In this document: positions 17,312 through 25,279 of the stretch, piece by piece
Layout: the number at the start of each line of letters is the position of its first letter
How positions within the stretch are numbered: position 1 is the stretch's first letter
Assembly: GCF_030143255.1 (NCBI RefSeq)
Contig: NZ_JARJNR010000001.1
Span: forward strand, 372,001-436,000
Direction of reading: 5' to 3'
DNA: 64,000 nucleotides
Source: Frigidibacter sp. SD6-1
GTDB taxonomy: Bacteria; Pseudomonadota; Alphaproteobacteria; Rhodobacterales; Rhodobacteraceae
Program-made: the position numbers and the translations under genes
The notes under the pieces: generated by a model
The model's input: the letters and a program-made list of their open reading frames with translations, nothing else
Database searches by the model: none
Told to the model about the DNA's origin: nothing

Positions 17312-18466
17312 ATGAGCGCGAAACGCACGATTTTCGAAGAGGTGAAGGCGGGGGCCGAGGCGCCCGCCGCGCCGAAAGGCGGCATGATCGATGCCGAAAA
17401 GGGCAGGGGGCGCGGGCCGGTCCGGCGCTGGCTGGCGGCGATCTTCCTCTTGGTCGCGGCGATGATCCTGGTGGGCGGCCTCACCCGGCTGACCGACAGC
17501 GGGCTCTCGATCACCGAATGGCGCCCGGTGACCGGTGCGCTGCCGCCGATGGGCGAGGCGGCCTGGCAGGCGGAGTTCGACAAATACCGGCAAAGCCCGG
17601 AGTTCCAGCTGCAGAACAGCCAGATGACGCTTGAGGGCTTCAAGTCGATCTACTGGTGGGAATGGGGTCACCGGCAGCTTGGCCGGACCATCGGCCTCGT
17701 CTGGGCGGTGGGCTTTGTGCTCTTCTGGGCCACGCGGCGGGTGCCCGCGGGCTGGACCCGGCGGCTTCTGGCGCTTGGCGCGCTCGGCGGTCTGCAAGGG
17801 GCGATCGGCTGGTGGATGGTCTCCTCGGGGCTTCAGGGCCGGACGGTCGATGTCGCCTCCTACCGGCTCGCCACCCATCTCGGTCTCGCCTTCGTGATCC
17901 TTGGCCTCACCGCCTGGTATATCCTGATGCTCGCCCGGCCCGAGGGCTGGCTCCTGCAGGCGCGGCGCTCGCGCGAGGAGCGGCTCTTCCGCCTCGCGAC
18001 CGGGCTGATGCATGCGGCCTTCCTGCAGGTGCTTCTCGGTGCCCTCGTCGCGGGGATCGACGCGGGCAGGGCCTTTCCGACCTGGCCCCTCATGGGGGAG
18101 AGCTTCTTTCCCGCCGATGCCTTCTATGTGCCGGACGGCGGCGCCGGCTGGCGGGCCTTCTTCGAAAACCCGGGCCTTGTGCAGTTCATCCACCGGATCA
18201 TGGGCTATGTGACCCTTGCCTTCGGTGTTTTCGTCTGGTGGCAGGCGCGGCGTTCCGCCCATCCGCGCACCCGGCAGGCGTTCGACTGGATGGCGGCGGT
18301 CCTTTTCGGACAGGTCGTCCTCGGGATCGTCACGGTCCTGCATGCCGCGCCCCTTGCCCTTGGTCTTGCCCATCAGGCGGGCGCGATCCTGCTCTTCACC
18401 CTCATCCTGCGCGCCCGCCACCGGGCGCTCTATCCGATCGTCACCTCCATCCGGGATGCCAGATGA
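17312..18466 (+). CDS. ctaA: Heme A synthase CtaA (COX15 type)
   Basis: CtaA oxidises the C8 methyl of heme O to a formyl group, giving heme A for aa3-type cytochrome oxidases. The 384-residue polytopic membrane protein shows the family motifs: GGLTRLTDSGLSITEW after the first span, EWGHRQLGR, a second heme-ligand His in ATHLGLAF, HRIMGY and HQAGAIL. Length fits the long mitochondrial/alphaproteobacterial class. The ATG at 17312 was preferred to an upstream in-frame codon inside the hairpin repeat. The stop overlaps the start of the next gene by 4 bases. Confidence 0.94.
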   Translation: MSAKRTIFEEVKAGAEAPAAPKGGMIDAEKGRGRGPVRRWLAAIFLLVAAMILVGGLTRLTDSGLSITEWRPVTGALPPMGEAAWQAEFDKYRQSPEFQLQNSQMTLEGFKSIYWWEWGHRQLGRTIGLVWAVGFVLFWATRRVPAGWTRRLLALGALGGLQGAIGWWMVSSGLQGRTVDVASYRLATHLGLAFVILGLTAWYILMLARPEGWLLQARRSREERLFRLATGLMHAAFLQVLLGALVAGIDAGRAFPTWPLMGESFFPADAFYVPDGGAGWRAFFENPGLVQFIHRIMGYVTLAFGVFVWWQARRSAHPRTRQAFDWMAAVLFGQVVLGIVTVLHAAPLALGLAHQAGAILLFTLILRARHRALYPIVTSIRDAR

Positions 18467-19935
18467 CCGCCTTTTCCGAACTGATGTCCTTCCAGCGCGA
18501 GACCGAGGCGCTTGCCCAGATCGCCGGCCGTCTCGGCTGGGATCAGGAGACGGTGATGCCGCCCGGCGGCGCCGACCAGCGCGGCGAGGAGATGGCGGCA
18601 ATCGAGAGCGTGCTGCATGCAAGGCGCACCGATCCGCGCCTCGCCGACTGGCTGGCAAAGGCCAGGGCGCCGGACGCGGCGGGCAACCGCGCGCTCGACC
18701 TCATCTCGCGCGCCTATCTCAGGACCGCACGGGTGCCCGCGAAACTGGCGGCAGAGATCGCCCGCCAGACTTCGGTCGCCCAGCATGTCTGGGCCGAGGC
18801 GCGGGCGAGGGACGACGTGGCGCATTTCCTGCCGACGCTGGAACGGATCGTGGCGCTGATCCGCGAGAAGGGGCAAGCGCTGGCCGATGGCGGCGATGCC
18901 TATGACGCGCTGATCGAGGATTATGAGCCGGGCGCGACCGCCGCCGGTCTGGCCGCGATGTTCGCCGCGATGCGCCCGCGCCTTGTGGCCTTGCGCGAGG
19001 CGGTCCTGGGCTCCAGCCACCAGCCCCGGCCGCTTGACCACACTTTCCCGAAGGAAGGCCAGCTGGCGCTTGCGCGCGAGGTCGCGGATGCCTTCGCCTA
19101 TGACTGGTCGCGCGGGCGGCTCGATCTGGCGGTCCATCCCTTCTCGTCGGGGTCCGGCAACGATGTCCGCATCACCACCCGCGTGGCCGAGCGTGACCCG
19201 TTCAACTGCCTCTATTCGACGATCCACGAGGTGGGCCACGCCTGCTACGAGCTTGGCATCGACCAGGCGTATCTTCTGACCCCGCTTGGCCAGGGCGTGT
19301 CGATGGGGGTCCACGAAAGCCAAAGCCGGATCTACGAAAATCAGCTTGCCCGGTCCCGCGCCTTCACCGGCTGGCTCTTCGGGCGGATGCGTGACCGGTT
19401 CGGCGGCTTCGGCATAGACGATCCGGACGCCTTCTATGCGACGGTCAACAAGGTTCACAAAGGCTATATCCGCACCGAAGCCGACGAGGTGCAGTACAAC
19501 CTTCACATCATGCTGCGCTTCGATCTGGAGCGCGACCTGATCGCCGGGCGCCTTGCCGTCTGCGACCTCGAGGCGGCATGGAACAGCCGCTTCGAGGCCG
19601 ATTTCGGTTATGCGGTCGACAGGCCGTCGAACGGCATGTTGCAGGATGTTCACTGGTCGGGCGGCCTTTTCGGTTATTTCCCCACCTATTCGCTTGGCAA
19701 TCTCTATGCGGGCTGCCTGCATCAAGCCTTGCGCGCGGCGGTGCCCGGCCTTGATGCAAGTCTCGCCAAAGGCGATGCTCGCCCCGCGACCGACTGGCTT
19801 CTGGCCAATCTCCAGCGCCATGGCGGGCTGCGCACGCCGCGCGAGACGATCGCCCATACCTGCGGGTTCGAGCCGTCGGCCGAACCGCTTCTGGACTATC
19901 TCGAAGAGAAATTCCGCGCGATCTACCGGTTGTGA
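18463..19935 (+). CDS. Carboxypeptidase, family M32 (Taq type)
   Basis: M32 enzymes are cytosolic zinc carboxypeptidases with a deep helical channel. The 490-residue product contains the family motifs in order: NDVRITTR, HEVGHACYE (HExxH zinc site), HESQSRIYEN with the third ligand Glu, IRTEADEVQYNLHI and QDVHW. The ATG at 18463 overlaps the ctaA stop (ATGA). Substrates are probably peptides with broad C-termini; the link to heme A synthesis looks like simple cotranscription. Confidence 0.94.
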   Translation: MTAFSELMSFQRETEALAQIAGRLGWDQETVMPPGGADQRGEEMAAIESVLHARRTDPRLADWLAKARAPDAAGNRALDLISRAYLRTARVPAKLAAEIARQTSVAQHVWAEARARDDVAHFLPTLERIVALIREKGQALADGGDAYDALIEDYEPGATAAGLAAMFAAMRPRLVALREAVLGSSHQPRPLDHTFPKEGQLALAREVADAFAYDWSRGRLDLAVHPFSSGSGNDVRITTRVAERDPFNCLYSTIHEVGHACYELGIDQAYLLTPLGQGVSMGVHESQSRIYENQLARSRAFTGWLFGRMRDRFGGFGIDDPDAFYATVNKVHKGYIRTEADEVQYNLHIMLRFDLERDLIAGRLAVCDLEAAWNSRFEADFGYAVDRPSNGMLQDVHWSGGLFGYFPTYSLGNLYAGCLHQALRAAVPGLDASLAKGDARPATDWLLANLQRHGGLRTPRETIAHTCGFEPSAEPLLDYLEEKFRAIYRL

Positions 19936-21113
19936 GCGGGGTCAGGACGGCGGTCGGGCTTCTGGCCGTCGGCCAGACCCTGACATATGGCGGGGTCTAT
20001 TACGCCTTCCCCGCGATCCTGCCGGATCTGGAGGCGGCGACCGGCTGGTCGAAGGCCTCCCTGGCGCTTGGCCCGACGCTGGCGATGCTCCTCATGGCGA
20101 TCTTCACGCCCCTGACCGGGCGGCTGGTCGACCGCGGTCTCGGCGGCGAGATGCTGGCCTTCCTGCCGGTGCCCGCCGCCTTCGCCATCGCGCTGATGGG
20201 CTTTGCCGCAACGCCCGCGCACTGGCTGATCCTGTGGGCAATCGTCGGGATCACCCAGGCCGGGTGCCTCTACGAGACCTGTTTCGCCTTCCTGACCCGC
20301 AGGCTCGGGGCAGAGGCGCGTCCCGCCATCGTTCGCGTCACGCTGATCGCGGGCTTTTCCGGCACGCTCTCTTTCCCGCTCGGCCATTGGCTCGCCAATG
20401 CCTTCGGGCCGACCGGGGCACTCATTGGATTTGCCAGCCTGATGATCCTCGTTGCCGTCCCGGCGAACCTGTTCGGCGCGCGTATCCTGCGCGCCTCGAC
20501 CGTGCTTGCGGGCGCCGAGCGTTCGCCCGCGCCGCCCGGCATGGTGCGCATCGCTTTGCGGAACCCCGCCTTCTGGATGATCGGTGCGATCCTCAGCCTC
20601 GCCTATCTGAACCACGGGGTCCTGATCACCTATGTTCGAGAGCTCTTTTCCTCGCGCGGGGCGAGCGACGGGATGGTGACGCTTGCCGCCGCGATGATCG
20701 GCCCAAGCCAGGTGCTGGGCCGCCTGCTTCTGATGCTGAACGAGGCACGCGTTGCCAACCGGCCCGCCACATTCGCGGCGCTTGGCGGGCTGGTGATGGC
20801 GGCGCTGGCGCTGTGGCTTGCAGGGGTCGCGCCGATGGCGATCTTCCTTGTGGCGCTGTCGCAGGGCGCCGGCATCGGCATCATCTCGATCCTGCGCCCG
20901 GTGCTCATTGCCGAACATCTTGGCCGCGAGGGATTCGGTGCGATTTCCGGCGCCATAGCCATCGGGCCGATCCTTGCCTCCGCCGCCGGTCCCATGATCG
21001 GTGCCTGGCTTCTGGGGGCGGGTGGTCCGGGGCTGGTGATCGCCGCCTGTGCAGGCCTGCCCTTGGCGGCGATCGGCCTTTGGGCTGCGACGCGACCCCG
21101 GCCGTTCGGCTAA
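19932..21113 (+). CDS. Major facilitator superfamily transporter
   Basis: This 393-residue protein has about 12 hydrophobic segments and the MFS layout of two six-helix halves. The loop between helices 2 and 3 carries TGRLVDRGLGG, a variant of the GxxxDRxGR motif. The GTG start at 19932 overlaps the M32 stop (GTGA), so it belongs to the ctaA operon. It resembles monocarboxylate-type or YbfB-like carriers only in general terms, and the substrate cannot be read from sequence. Its stop overlaps the convergent enoyl-CoA hydratase end by four bases. Confidence 0.82.
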   Translation: MSGVRTAVGLLAVGQTLTYGGVYYAFPAILPDLEAATGWSKASLALGPTLAMLLMAIFTPLTGRLVDRGLGGEMLAFLPVPAAFAIALMGFAATPAHWLILWAIVGITQAGCLYETCFAFLTRRLGAEARPAIVRVTLIAGFSGTLSFPLGHWLANAFGPTGALIGFASLMILVAVPANLFGARILRASTVLAGAERSPAPPGMVRIALRNPAFWMIGAILSLAYLNHGVLITYVRELFSSRGASDGMVTLAAAMIGPSQVLGRLLLMLNEARVANRPATFAALGGLVMAALALWLAGVAPMAIFLVALSQGAGIGIISILRPVLIAEHLGREGFGAISGAIAIGPILASAAGPMIGAWLLGAGGPGLVIAACAGLPLAAIGLWAATRPRPFG

Positions 21114-21898
21114 GCCCAATCCGGCGGGCGCTTTTCGAGGAAGGCGGCAATCCCCTCGTCTGTATCGCGCCAGAGCATGTTCTCGACCATGACCGCGCCC
21201 GCATGTTGATAGGCCTCGGCGAGCGGAAGGCCGATCTGATCGTAGAAGGCACGCTTGCCGATCTTGACCGCCGCGGAAAGCTTGCCCGCGATCTTCGCGG
21301 CCAGCGCCTCGACCTCAGCACCCAAGGCCCCGGGCGGGACCACCCGGTTCACCAGCCCGACCTCTGCCGCTCGGGCGGCGGGAATGAAATCCCCCGTCGT
21401 CAGCATCTCGAACGCCACCTTGCGCGGCACATTTCGGGAAAGCGCCACCATCGGGGTGGAGCAGAAAAGCCCGATATTTACGCCATTGACCCCGAACCGC
21501 GTACCCTCGGCGGCGATGGCGAGATCGCAGGAGGCGACGAGCTGGCAGCCCGCGGCGGTGGCGATGCCCTGAACCTCGGCGATTACCGGTTGGGGCAGGG
21601 CGGGGATCATCTGCATCACCTCGGCGCAGCGGGCGAAGAGGCTTTCGAAATAGGCGCGTCCCCTGTCGGGCGCCGCCCGGCCTGCCTGCATTTCCTTCAG
21701 GTCATGGCCGGCGCAGAAGGCCTTGCCGTTCGCGCGCAGGATCACGACCCGCGCGGTCCTGTCGGTCATCAGCGCCTGGAACTCTGCCTTCAGCGCCGCA
21801 AGCATCGCGTCCGACAAGGCATTCAGGCTGCCCGGTGCGTTCAGGGTCAGGATGGCAACCGGCCCGTCGTTCCGGCGCAAAAGGATCGGTTCGCTCAT
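21110..21898 (-). CDS. Enoyl-CoA hydratase/isomerase family protein (ECHDC3-like)
   Basis: Crotonase-fold enzymes hydrate or isomerise acyl-CoA thioesters. The 262-residue product shows the oxyanion-hole strands FCAGHDLKEM and IATAAGCQLVASCDLAIA. The segment GLFCSTPMVALSRNVPRK is typical of the ECHDC3 subgroup, which lacks a clear assigned reaction. The usual catalytic Glu pair of classical hydratases is not obvious, so hydratase activity is not certain. It is convergent with the MFS gene and divergent from the thioesterase. Confidence 0.85.
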   Translation of the reverse strand: MSEPILLRRNDGPVAILTLNAPGSLNALSDAMLAALKAEFQALMTDRTARVVILRANGKAFCAGHDLKEMQAGRAAPDRGRAYFESLFARCAEVMQMIPALPQPVIAEVQGIATAAGCQLVASCDLAIAAEGTRFGVNGVNIGLFCSTPMVALSRNVPRKVAFEMLTTGDFIPAARAAEVGLVNRVVPPGALGAEVEALAAKIAGKLSAAVKIGKRAFYDQIGLPLAEAYQHAGAVMVENMLWRDTDEGIAAFLEKRPPDWA

Positions 21899-21968
21899 CT
21901 TGTCATTTCCACCGGTTCGGGAAAGTCTGGCTTAGGGAACTCTAGGGCCAGACGCGCGGGGAGGGAAG

Positions 21969-22424
21969 ATGCCGACGATTGCCGAGACCGTGATGAGCGA
22001 GGCCGACCTTGCCGCCTTCATCGAGCGCGAGTTCCCGCAGGTGCGCGGCGATTTTGCGGTCGAGCGGTTGACGCAGGACGGGGTCGTCATCCGTCTGAAG
22101 GTGGGCGAGCGGCATTTGCGGCCGGGCGGAACCATCTCGGGGCCGTCGATCTTCGGGCTGGCCGATGTTGCGGTCTATCTCGCACTTCTCGCCCGGATCG
22201 GGCCGGTGGCGCTCGCGGTGACCACCAGTGCAAGCGTCGATTTCCTCAGAAAACCCGAAGCCGGGCGCGATCTGATCGCCGAGGCGCGGCTTTTGAAGCT
22301 GGGGCGGGTGCTTGTCGTTGGCGATGTGCTGATCCGGTCGGAGGGCAGCGAGGCGCCGGTCGCGCGGGCGTCGATGACCTATTCGATCCCGCCCGAACGC
22401 CCGCAAGCGTTGCCCTCGGCCTGA
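21969..22424 (+). CDS. PaaI-type hotdog thioesterase
   Basis: This 151-residue single hotdog domain has the core helix motif GGTISGPSIFGLADVAVYLAL and the strand TTSASVDFLRKPEAG. PaaI-type enzymes hydrolyse acyl- or aryl-CoA thioesters. It is divergent from the enoyl-CoA hydratase with 70 bases between them, which suggests a shared role in acyl-CoA turnover. A triple-hairpin repeat follows 7 bases after the stop. Confidence 0.82.
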   Translation: MPTIAETVMSEADLAAFIEREFPQVRGDFAVERLTQDGVVIRLKVGERHLRPGGTISGPSIFGLADVAVYLALLARIGPVALAVTTSASVDFLRKPEAGRDLIAEARLLKLGRVLVVGDVLIRSEGSEAPVARASMTYSIPPERPQALPSA

Positions 22425-22431
22425 AGGCGAC

Positions 22432-22500
22432 CGAAATCTTGAAAGATTTCGCACCGGAACCTTTGAAAGGTTCCGACCCGGATTTCGCGCCGAAATCCGG
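22432..22500. repeat. Triple-hairpin 69-nt intergenic repeat, copy 2
   Basis: It has the same architecture as 17163-17231. CGAAATCTT pairs with AAGATTTCG (22432-22451), GGAACCTT with AAGGTTCC (22456-22474), and CCGGATTTCG with CGAAATCCGG (22478-22500). Stems are conserved and loops differ (GA, TGA, CGC). It lies between convergent genes and could stop transcription from both sides. Confidence 0.85.
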
Positions 22501-22513
22501 CTGGCCTGCCCCC

Positions 22514-22738
22514 TCAGGTCACGAACCCGTCGCCGCCGCAGGTTGCGCAGCGCGTGGTCTTGGTGCCGAAACAGCCGCCGCAGCGTTCGAACTTGGCCCT
22601 GCCGTATACGTCGGTGCCCATCAGCACCTGGCCCTTGCCGGCGCAGATCCGGCAGGGCGCGCGCCCGAAACCATGGCAGCGGTTGCAGCGCCGCTTGACG
22701 GGTTGGGTCTTGTCGCTCTTGGATCCGGTGGGCGGCAT
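22514..22738 (-). CDS. Small DnaJ-like cysteine-rich zinc-finger protein
   Basis: The 74-residue product is built around four Cys pairs: CNRCHGFG, CRICAGKG, CGGCFGTK and CATCGGDG. These are near-CxxCxGxG repeats like the zinc-binding centre of DnaJ, but no J domain is present. Stand-alone versions act in thiol or protein-folding chemistry in some organisms; here the role is unknown. A GTG at 22783 with AGAAGG eight bases upstream would add 15 residues and is a real alternative start. It is divergent from rplM across an AT-rich stretch. Confidence 0.72.
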   Translation of the reverse strand: MPPTGSKSDKTQPVKRRCNRCHGFGRAPCRICAGKGQVLMGTDVYGRAKFERCGGCFGTKTTRCATCGGDGFVT

Positions 22739-22869
22739 GCGCGATCGGTCGGGCTGGTGGACATCTGTAGGGAAGGAGACCACAAGCCTGGCCTTCTGTC
22801 ACGCCTTGGGCGCCTGCACGGACCATTCGTCCGGCCCTGATGTGGCTCCTGCGCATCGTGGAAATTGGG

Positions 22870-22994
22870 GTAAAATAATACCTATTTTTTAATGCATTGA
22901 AATTGCTATATTAAATAAAGGAGCGCGCCCTTGACCGGCGGGCAGAGATCGGGGAAAAGCCCCCATCCGAATTCCGGGCGGCCTCGCAGCCGCC
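22870..22994 (+). promoter_or_regulatory. AT-rich promoter region and leader of rplM-rpsI
   Basis: In 22870-22919 only 8 of 50 bases are G or C, in sharp contrast to the surroundings. It has TATATT and TATTAA stretches suited to a strong promoter with an UP-like element. About 100 nt of leader follow, with a 6-bp hairpin GGCGGC/GCCGCC (22977-22994, loop CTCGCA) just before the rplM ribosome-binding site. Exact -35 and -10 boxes could not be fixed. Confidence 0.45.
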
Positions 22995-23023
22995 TGAAAG
23001 ATCCCGAACTCGAAGGGCTGACA

Positions 23024-23488
23024 ATGAAGACCTATACCGCAAAACCGGCGGAGATCGAGAAGAAGTGGATCCTGATCGATGCCGAAGGCGTCGTTCTGGG
23101 CCGCCTCGCGACGATCGTCGCCAACCGTCTGCGTGGCAAGCACAAGGCCACCTTCACCCCCCATATGGACATGGGTGACAATGTCATCGTCATCAACGCC
23201 GACAAGGTGCAGATGACCGGCAACAAGCGTGCCGACAAGCGCTACTACTGGCACACCGGCTATCCGGGCGGCATCAAGTTCCGCACCGCCGAGCAGGTGC
23301 TGGAAGGCAACCATCCCGAGCGCGTGGTGACTAAGGCCGTCGAGCGGATGATCACCCGCAACCGCCTTGGCCGCCAGCAGATGACCCACCTGCGTGTCTA
23401 CGCCGGTGCCGCCCATCCGCACGAGGCGCAGAACCCCGAAGTCCTCGACGTCAAGTCGATGAACCCGAAGAACACCCGGAGCGCATGA
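23024..23488 (+). CDS. rplM: 50S ribosomal protein L13
   Basis: L13 is an early-assembly protein of the large subunit. The 154-residue product starts [15 protein letters not shown] and has the family signature segments [39 protein letters not shown] and [12 protein letters not shown]-like residues near the end. It forms the usual bicistronic unit with rpsI. A hairpin in the leader might serve autoregulation, as L13 operons are feedback controlled in E. coli; that is inference. Confidence 0.97.
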   Translation: MKTYTAKPAEIEKKWILIDAEGVVLGRLATIVANRLRGKHKATFTPHMDMGDNVIVINADKVQMTGNKRADKRYYWHTGYPGGIKFRTAEQVLEGNHPERVVTKAVERMITRNRLGRQQMTHLRVYAGAAHPHEAQNPEVLDVKSMNPKNTRSA

Positions 23489-23490
23489 AG

Positions 23491-23979
23491 ATGGCCGACG
23501 AAATCAAGTCCCTCGACGATCTGAAAGCCGCCGTCTCGACCGCCGCGCCCGCCGCCGCCGAAGCCGCGCCCCGCGCGCCGCAGCGCGACAAGCTCGGCCG
23601 CTCCTATGCCACCGGCAAGCGCAAGGACGCGGTCGCCCGCGTCTGGATCAAGCCGGGCTCCGGCAAGGTCATGGTCAACGGCAAGGACATCAACAGCTAC
23701 TTCGCGCGTCCCGTGCTGCAGATGATCCTGCGCCAGCCCTTCCAGATCACCAATGTGGAAGGCCAGTTCGACGTCTATGCGACCGTCGCGGGCGGCGGTC
23801 TTTCGGGCCAGGCCGGTGCGGTCAAGCACGGCATCTCGAAAGCGCTGCAGCTTTATGAACCCTCGCTTCGCGGCGCGCTGAAGGCGGCAGGCTTCCTGAC
23901 CCGCGACAGCCGCGTCGTCGAGCGGAAGAAGTACGGCAAGGCCAAGGCCCGCCGCAGCTTCCAGTTCTCGAAGCGCTGA
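23491..23979 (+). CDS. rpsI: 30S ribosomal protein S9
   Basis: S9 reaches into the decoding centre with its C-terminal tail. The 162-residue product has an Ala/Pro-rich N-terminal extension (to about residue 35) typical of alphaproteobacteria, then the S9 core ([25 protein letters not shown]) and the C-terminal [17 protein letters not shown] ending in the conserved SKR. The ATG at 23491 is preferred because GGAG lies 9 bases upstream; the ATG at 23485, which overlaps the rplM stop, is only 3 bases from it. Confidence 0.95.
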   Translation: MADEIKSLDDLKAAVSTAAPAAAEAAPRAPQRDKLGRSYATGKRKDAVARVWIKPGSGKVMVNGKDINSYFARPVLQMILRQPFQITNVEGQFDVYATVAGGGLSGQAGAVKHGISKALQLYEPSLRGALKAAGFLTRDSRVVERKKYGKAKARRSFQFSKR

Positions 23980-24004
23980 TCCGGTCTTTCGGACCTCAGG
24001 ACAG

Positions 24005-24036
24005 ACGGCCGCAAGCGATTGCGGCCGTTTCCTTTT
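24005..24036 (+). terminator. Intrinsic terminator of rplM-rpsI
   Basis: A perfect 10-bp stem (ACGGCCGCAA/TTGCGGCCGT) with a GCGA tetraloop is followed by TTCCTTTT. It begins 26 bases after the rpsI stop. Confidence 0.88.
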
Positions 24037-24043
24037 GCGCGGG

Positions 24044-24853
24044 TCAGCCCGGAAAGATCTGCGCCTTCATGAAGGTCACCGCCCTGCCGCTCAGGATCAC
24101 GCGGTCCTGCGTGACACGCACGCCGATCTCGCCGCCGCGGCGGGAGGCCTGAAAGGCGGTCAGGTCGTTGCGCCCCAGCCGCTCCGCCCAGAAGGGCGCG
24201 AGGCTGGCGTGGGTCGATCCGGTGACCGGGTCTTCGTCGATGCCGCCGCCGGGGCAGAAATAGCGCGAGGTGAAATCGACCGGTTCGCCCGTCTGCGTCG
24301 TGCCGCCCGCCGCGGTGATGCAAAGACCAGTCTCGCCCGTTTCTGCGATCACCTGCAGGGGCGGCTGAAAGGCAGAGACCGCCTCGGGGCTTTCGATCTC
24401 GACGAACCAGTTCTCGAAGTTCCGTACCGCGCGCCGCCAGCCGCCTGGGAAGATGCGCCGGAAAAGCTCTGGCGGTTCGGCGGGCGCAGGGTCGAGGCGG
24501 GGCAGATCGAGCGCATAGCGTCCGTCGGGCAGGCGCGAGACGGTCAGCGCGCCGACCTTCTGCGTTGCGAATCGCATCGCGCCCTCGGCGCCGTATGCAG
24601 AGGCAAGGACATGCGCGGCGGCGAGCGTCGCATGGCCGCAGAAGGCCGCCTCGTGGCTGGGGGTGAACCAGCGGATATCGTAGGCGCCATCGCGCCCGAC
24701 CACGAACGCCGTCTCGGACAAAGCATTCTCGGCGGCGATGGCCTGCATCAGGCGCACCTCCAACGGCCGGTCGAGGATCAGGACGGCGGCGGGATTGCCC
24801 GTAAAGGGGCGGCTTGCGAAGGCGTCGACCTGATACATTGTGAAGCTTTGCAT
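24044..24853 (-). CDS. PhzF-family isomerase/epimerase-like protein
   Basis: PhzF-fold proteins have two diaminopimelate-epimerase-like halves and act on varied small molecules. The 269-residue product starts MQSFTMYQVDAF and carries NPAAVL, the catalytic-Glu segment ENALSETAFV, IRWFTPSHEAAFCGHATL and the second-half motif DEDPVTGSTHASLAPFW. Length is typical. No phenazine genes are near, so the substrate is unknown. It is leftward, following the DUF1127 gene, but a strong terminator separates them. Confidence 0.88.
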   Translation of the reverse strand: MQSFTMYQVDAFASRPFTGNPAAVLILDRPLEVRLMQAIAAENALSETAFVVGRDGAYDIRWFTPSHEAAFCGHATLAAAHVLASAYGAEGAMRFATQKVGALTVSRLPDGRYALDLPRLDPAPAEPPELFRRIFPGGWRRAVRNFENWFVEIESPEAVSAFQPPLQVIAETGETGLCITAAGGTTQTGEPVDFTSRYFCPGGGIDEDPVTGSTHASLAPFWAERLGRNDLTAFQASRRGGEIGVRVTQDRVILSGRAVTFMKAQIFPG

Positions 24854-24877
24854 GAGACCTCGCGGGCGCAGTCGGGC

Positions 24878-24903
24878 AAAAAAAGGCCGGGCAGGGCCCG
24901 GCC
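24878..24903 (-). terminator. Intrinsic terminator of the DUF1127 gene
   Basis: Read on the minus strand, GGCCGGGC-CCT-GCCCGGCC is followed by seven T residues. It lies 53 bases beyond the stop of the DUF1127 gene and just before the phzF-like gene. Confidence 0.88.
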
Positions 24904-24956
24904 GAGGAAGAGGCTTTCGCTCTGGGGTTAGCGAAGCCTGTGGGGCGGGCCGACGG

Positions 24957-25169
24957 TCAGTCTCTCCAGAAGGGCCTGATGCCCTCGTCATGGGCGCGGT
25001 GGGCGTCGAGGCCAATATCGCGCAGCAGATGATCGTCGAGCACCAGAAGGGCGCGGCGGCTTTGGCGGCGGGTGCGCCAGAGGGTGACAATCGCCTTTGC
25101 CGTTGCAACGAGGCCGGTCTGCCGGCCGGAAGCGATCGGGCGGAGGGCTTGTTTGCTGAGGCTGGTCAT
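24957..25169 (-). CDS. Small DUF1127 (YjiS-like) protein
   Basis: This 70-residue basic protein ends with the DUF1127 core RRALLVLDDHLLRDIGLD, with an Arg-rich helix just before it. In several alphaproteobacteria, small DUF1127 proteins bind RNA and influence phosphate or carbon metabolism and RNA turnover. It has its own terminator and stands alone. It is divergent from a MocR-type regulator across 110 bases full of TACAAT/ATTGTA repeats, so it is a likely target of that regulator. Confidence 0.85.
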   Translation of the reverse strand: MTSLSKQALRPIASGRQTGLVATAKAIVTLWRTRRQSRRALLVLDDHLLRDIGLDAHRAHDEGIRPFWRD

Positions 25170-25180
25170 GTCATCACCTA

Positions 25181-25257
25181 TTGTATTGATACAAATCTGT
25201 CATATCGACATTGAAACACTACAATTCCGTGCTACAATGTGCCAGAGAAACATTGTG
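25181..25257. promoter_or_regulatory. Putative operator cluster between DUF1127 and mocR-type genes
   Basis: TTGTAT-TG-ATACAA (25181-25194) is an inverted repeat. CTACAAT occurs twice as a direct repeat (25219-25225 and 25232-25238). ACAATG (25234-25239) and CATTGT (25251-25256) form another inverted pair. MocR proteins usually bind repeated sites in the promoter they share with a divergent gene, which fits this layout. Confidence 0.5.
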
Positions 25258-25279
25258 ACCATGACAATCAGGGATCGTG

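Noticed and set aside
17656-18462. Long upstream extension of the M32 carboxypeptidase frame into ctaA
   Set aside because: The frame overlaps ctaA out of frame. The ATG at 18463 with ATGA coupling gives the normal M32 N-terminus.
19553-22840. Plus-strand open frame of 1095 codons spanning M32, MFS, enoyl-CoA hydratase and thioesterase genes
   Set aside because: It crosses four well-supported genes in other frames and strands, and its composition is not protein-like.
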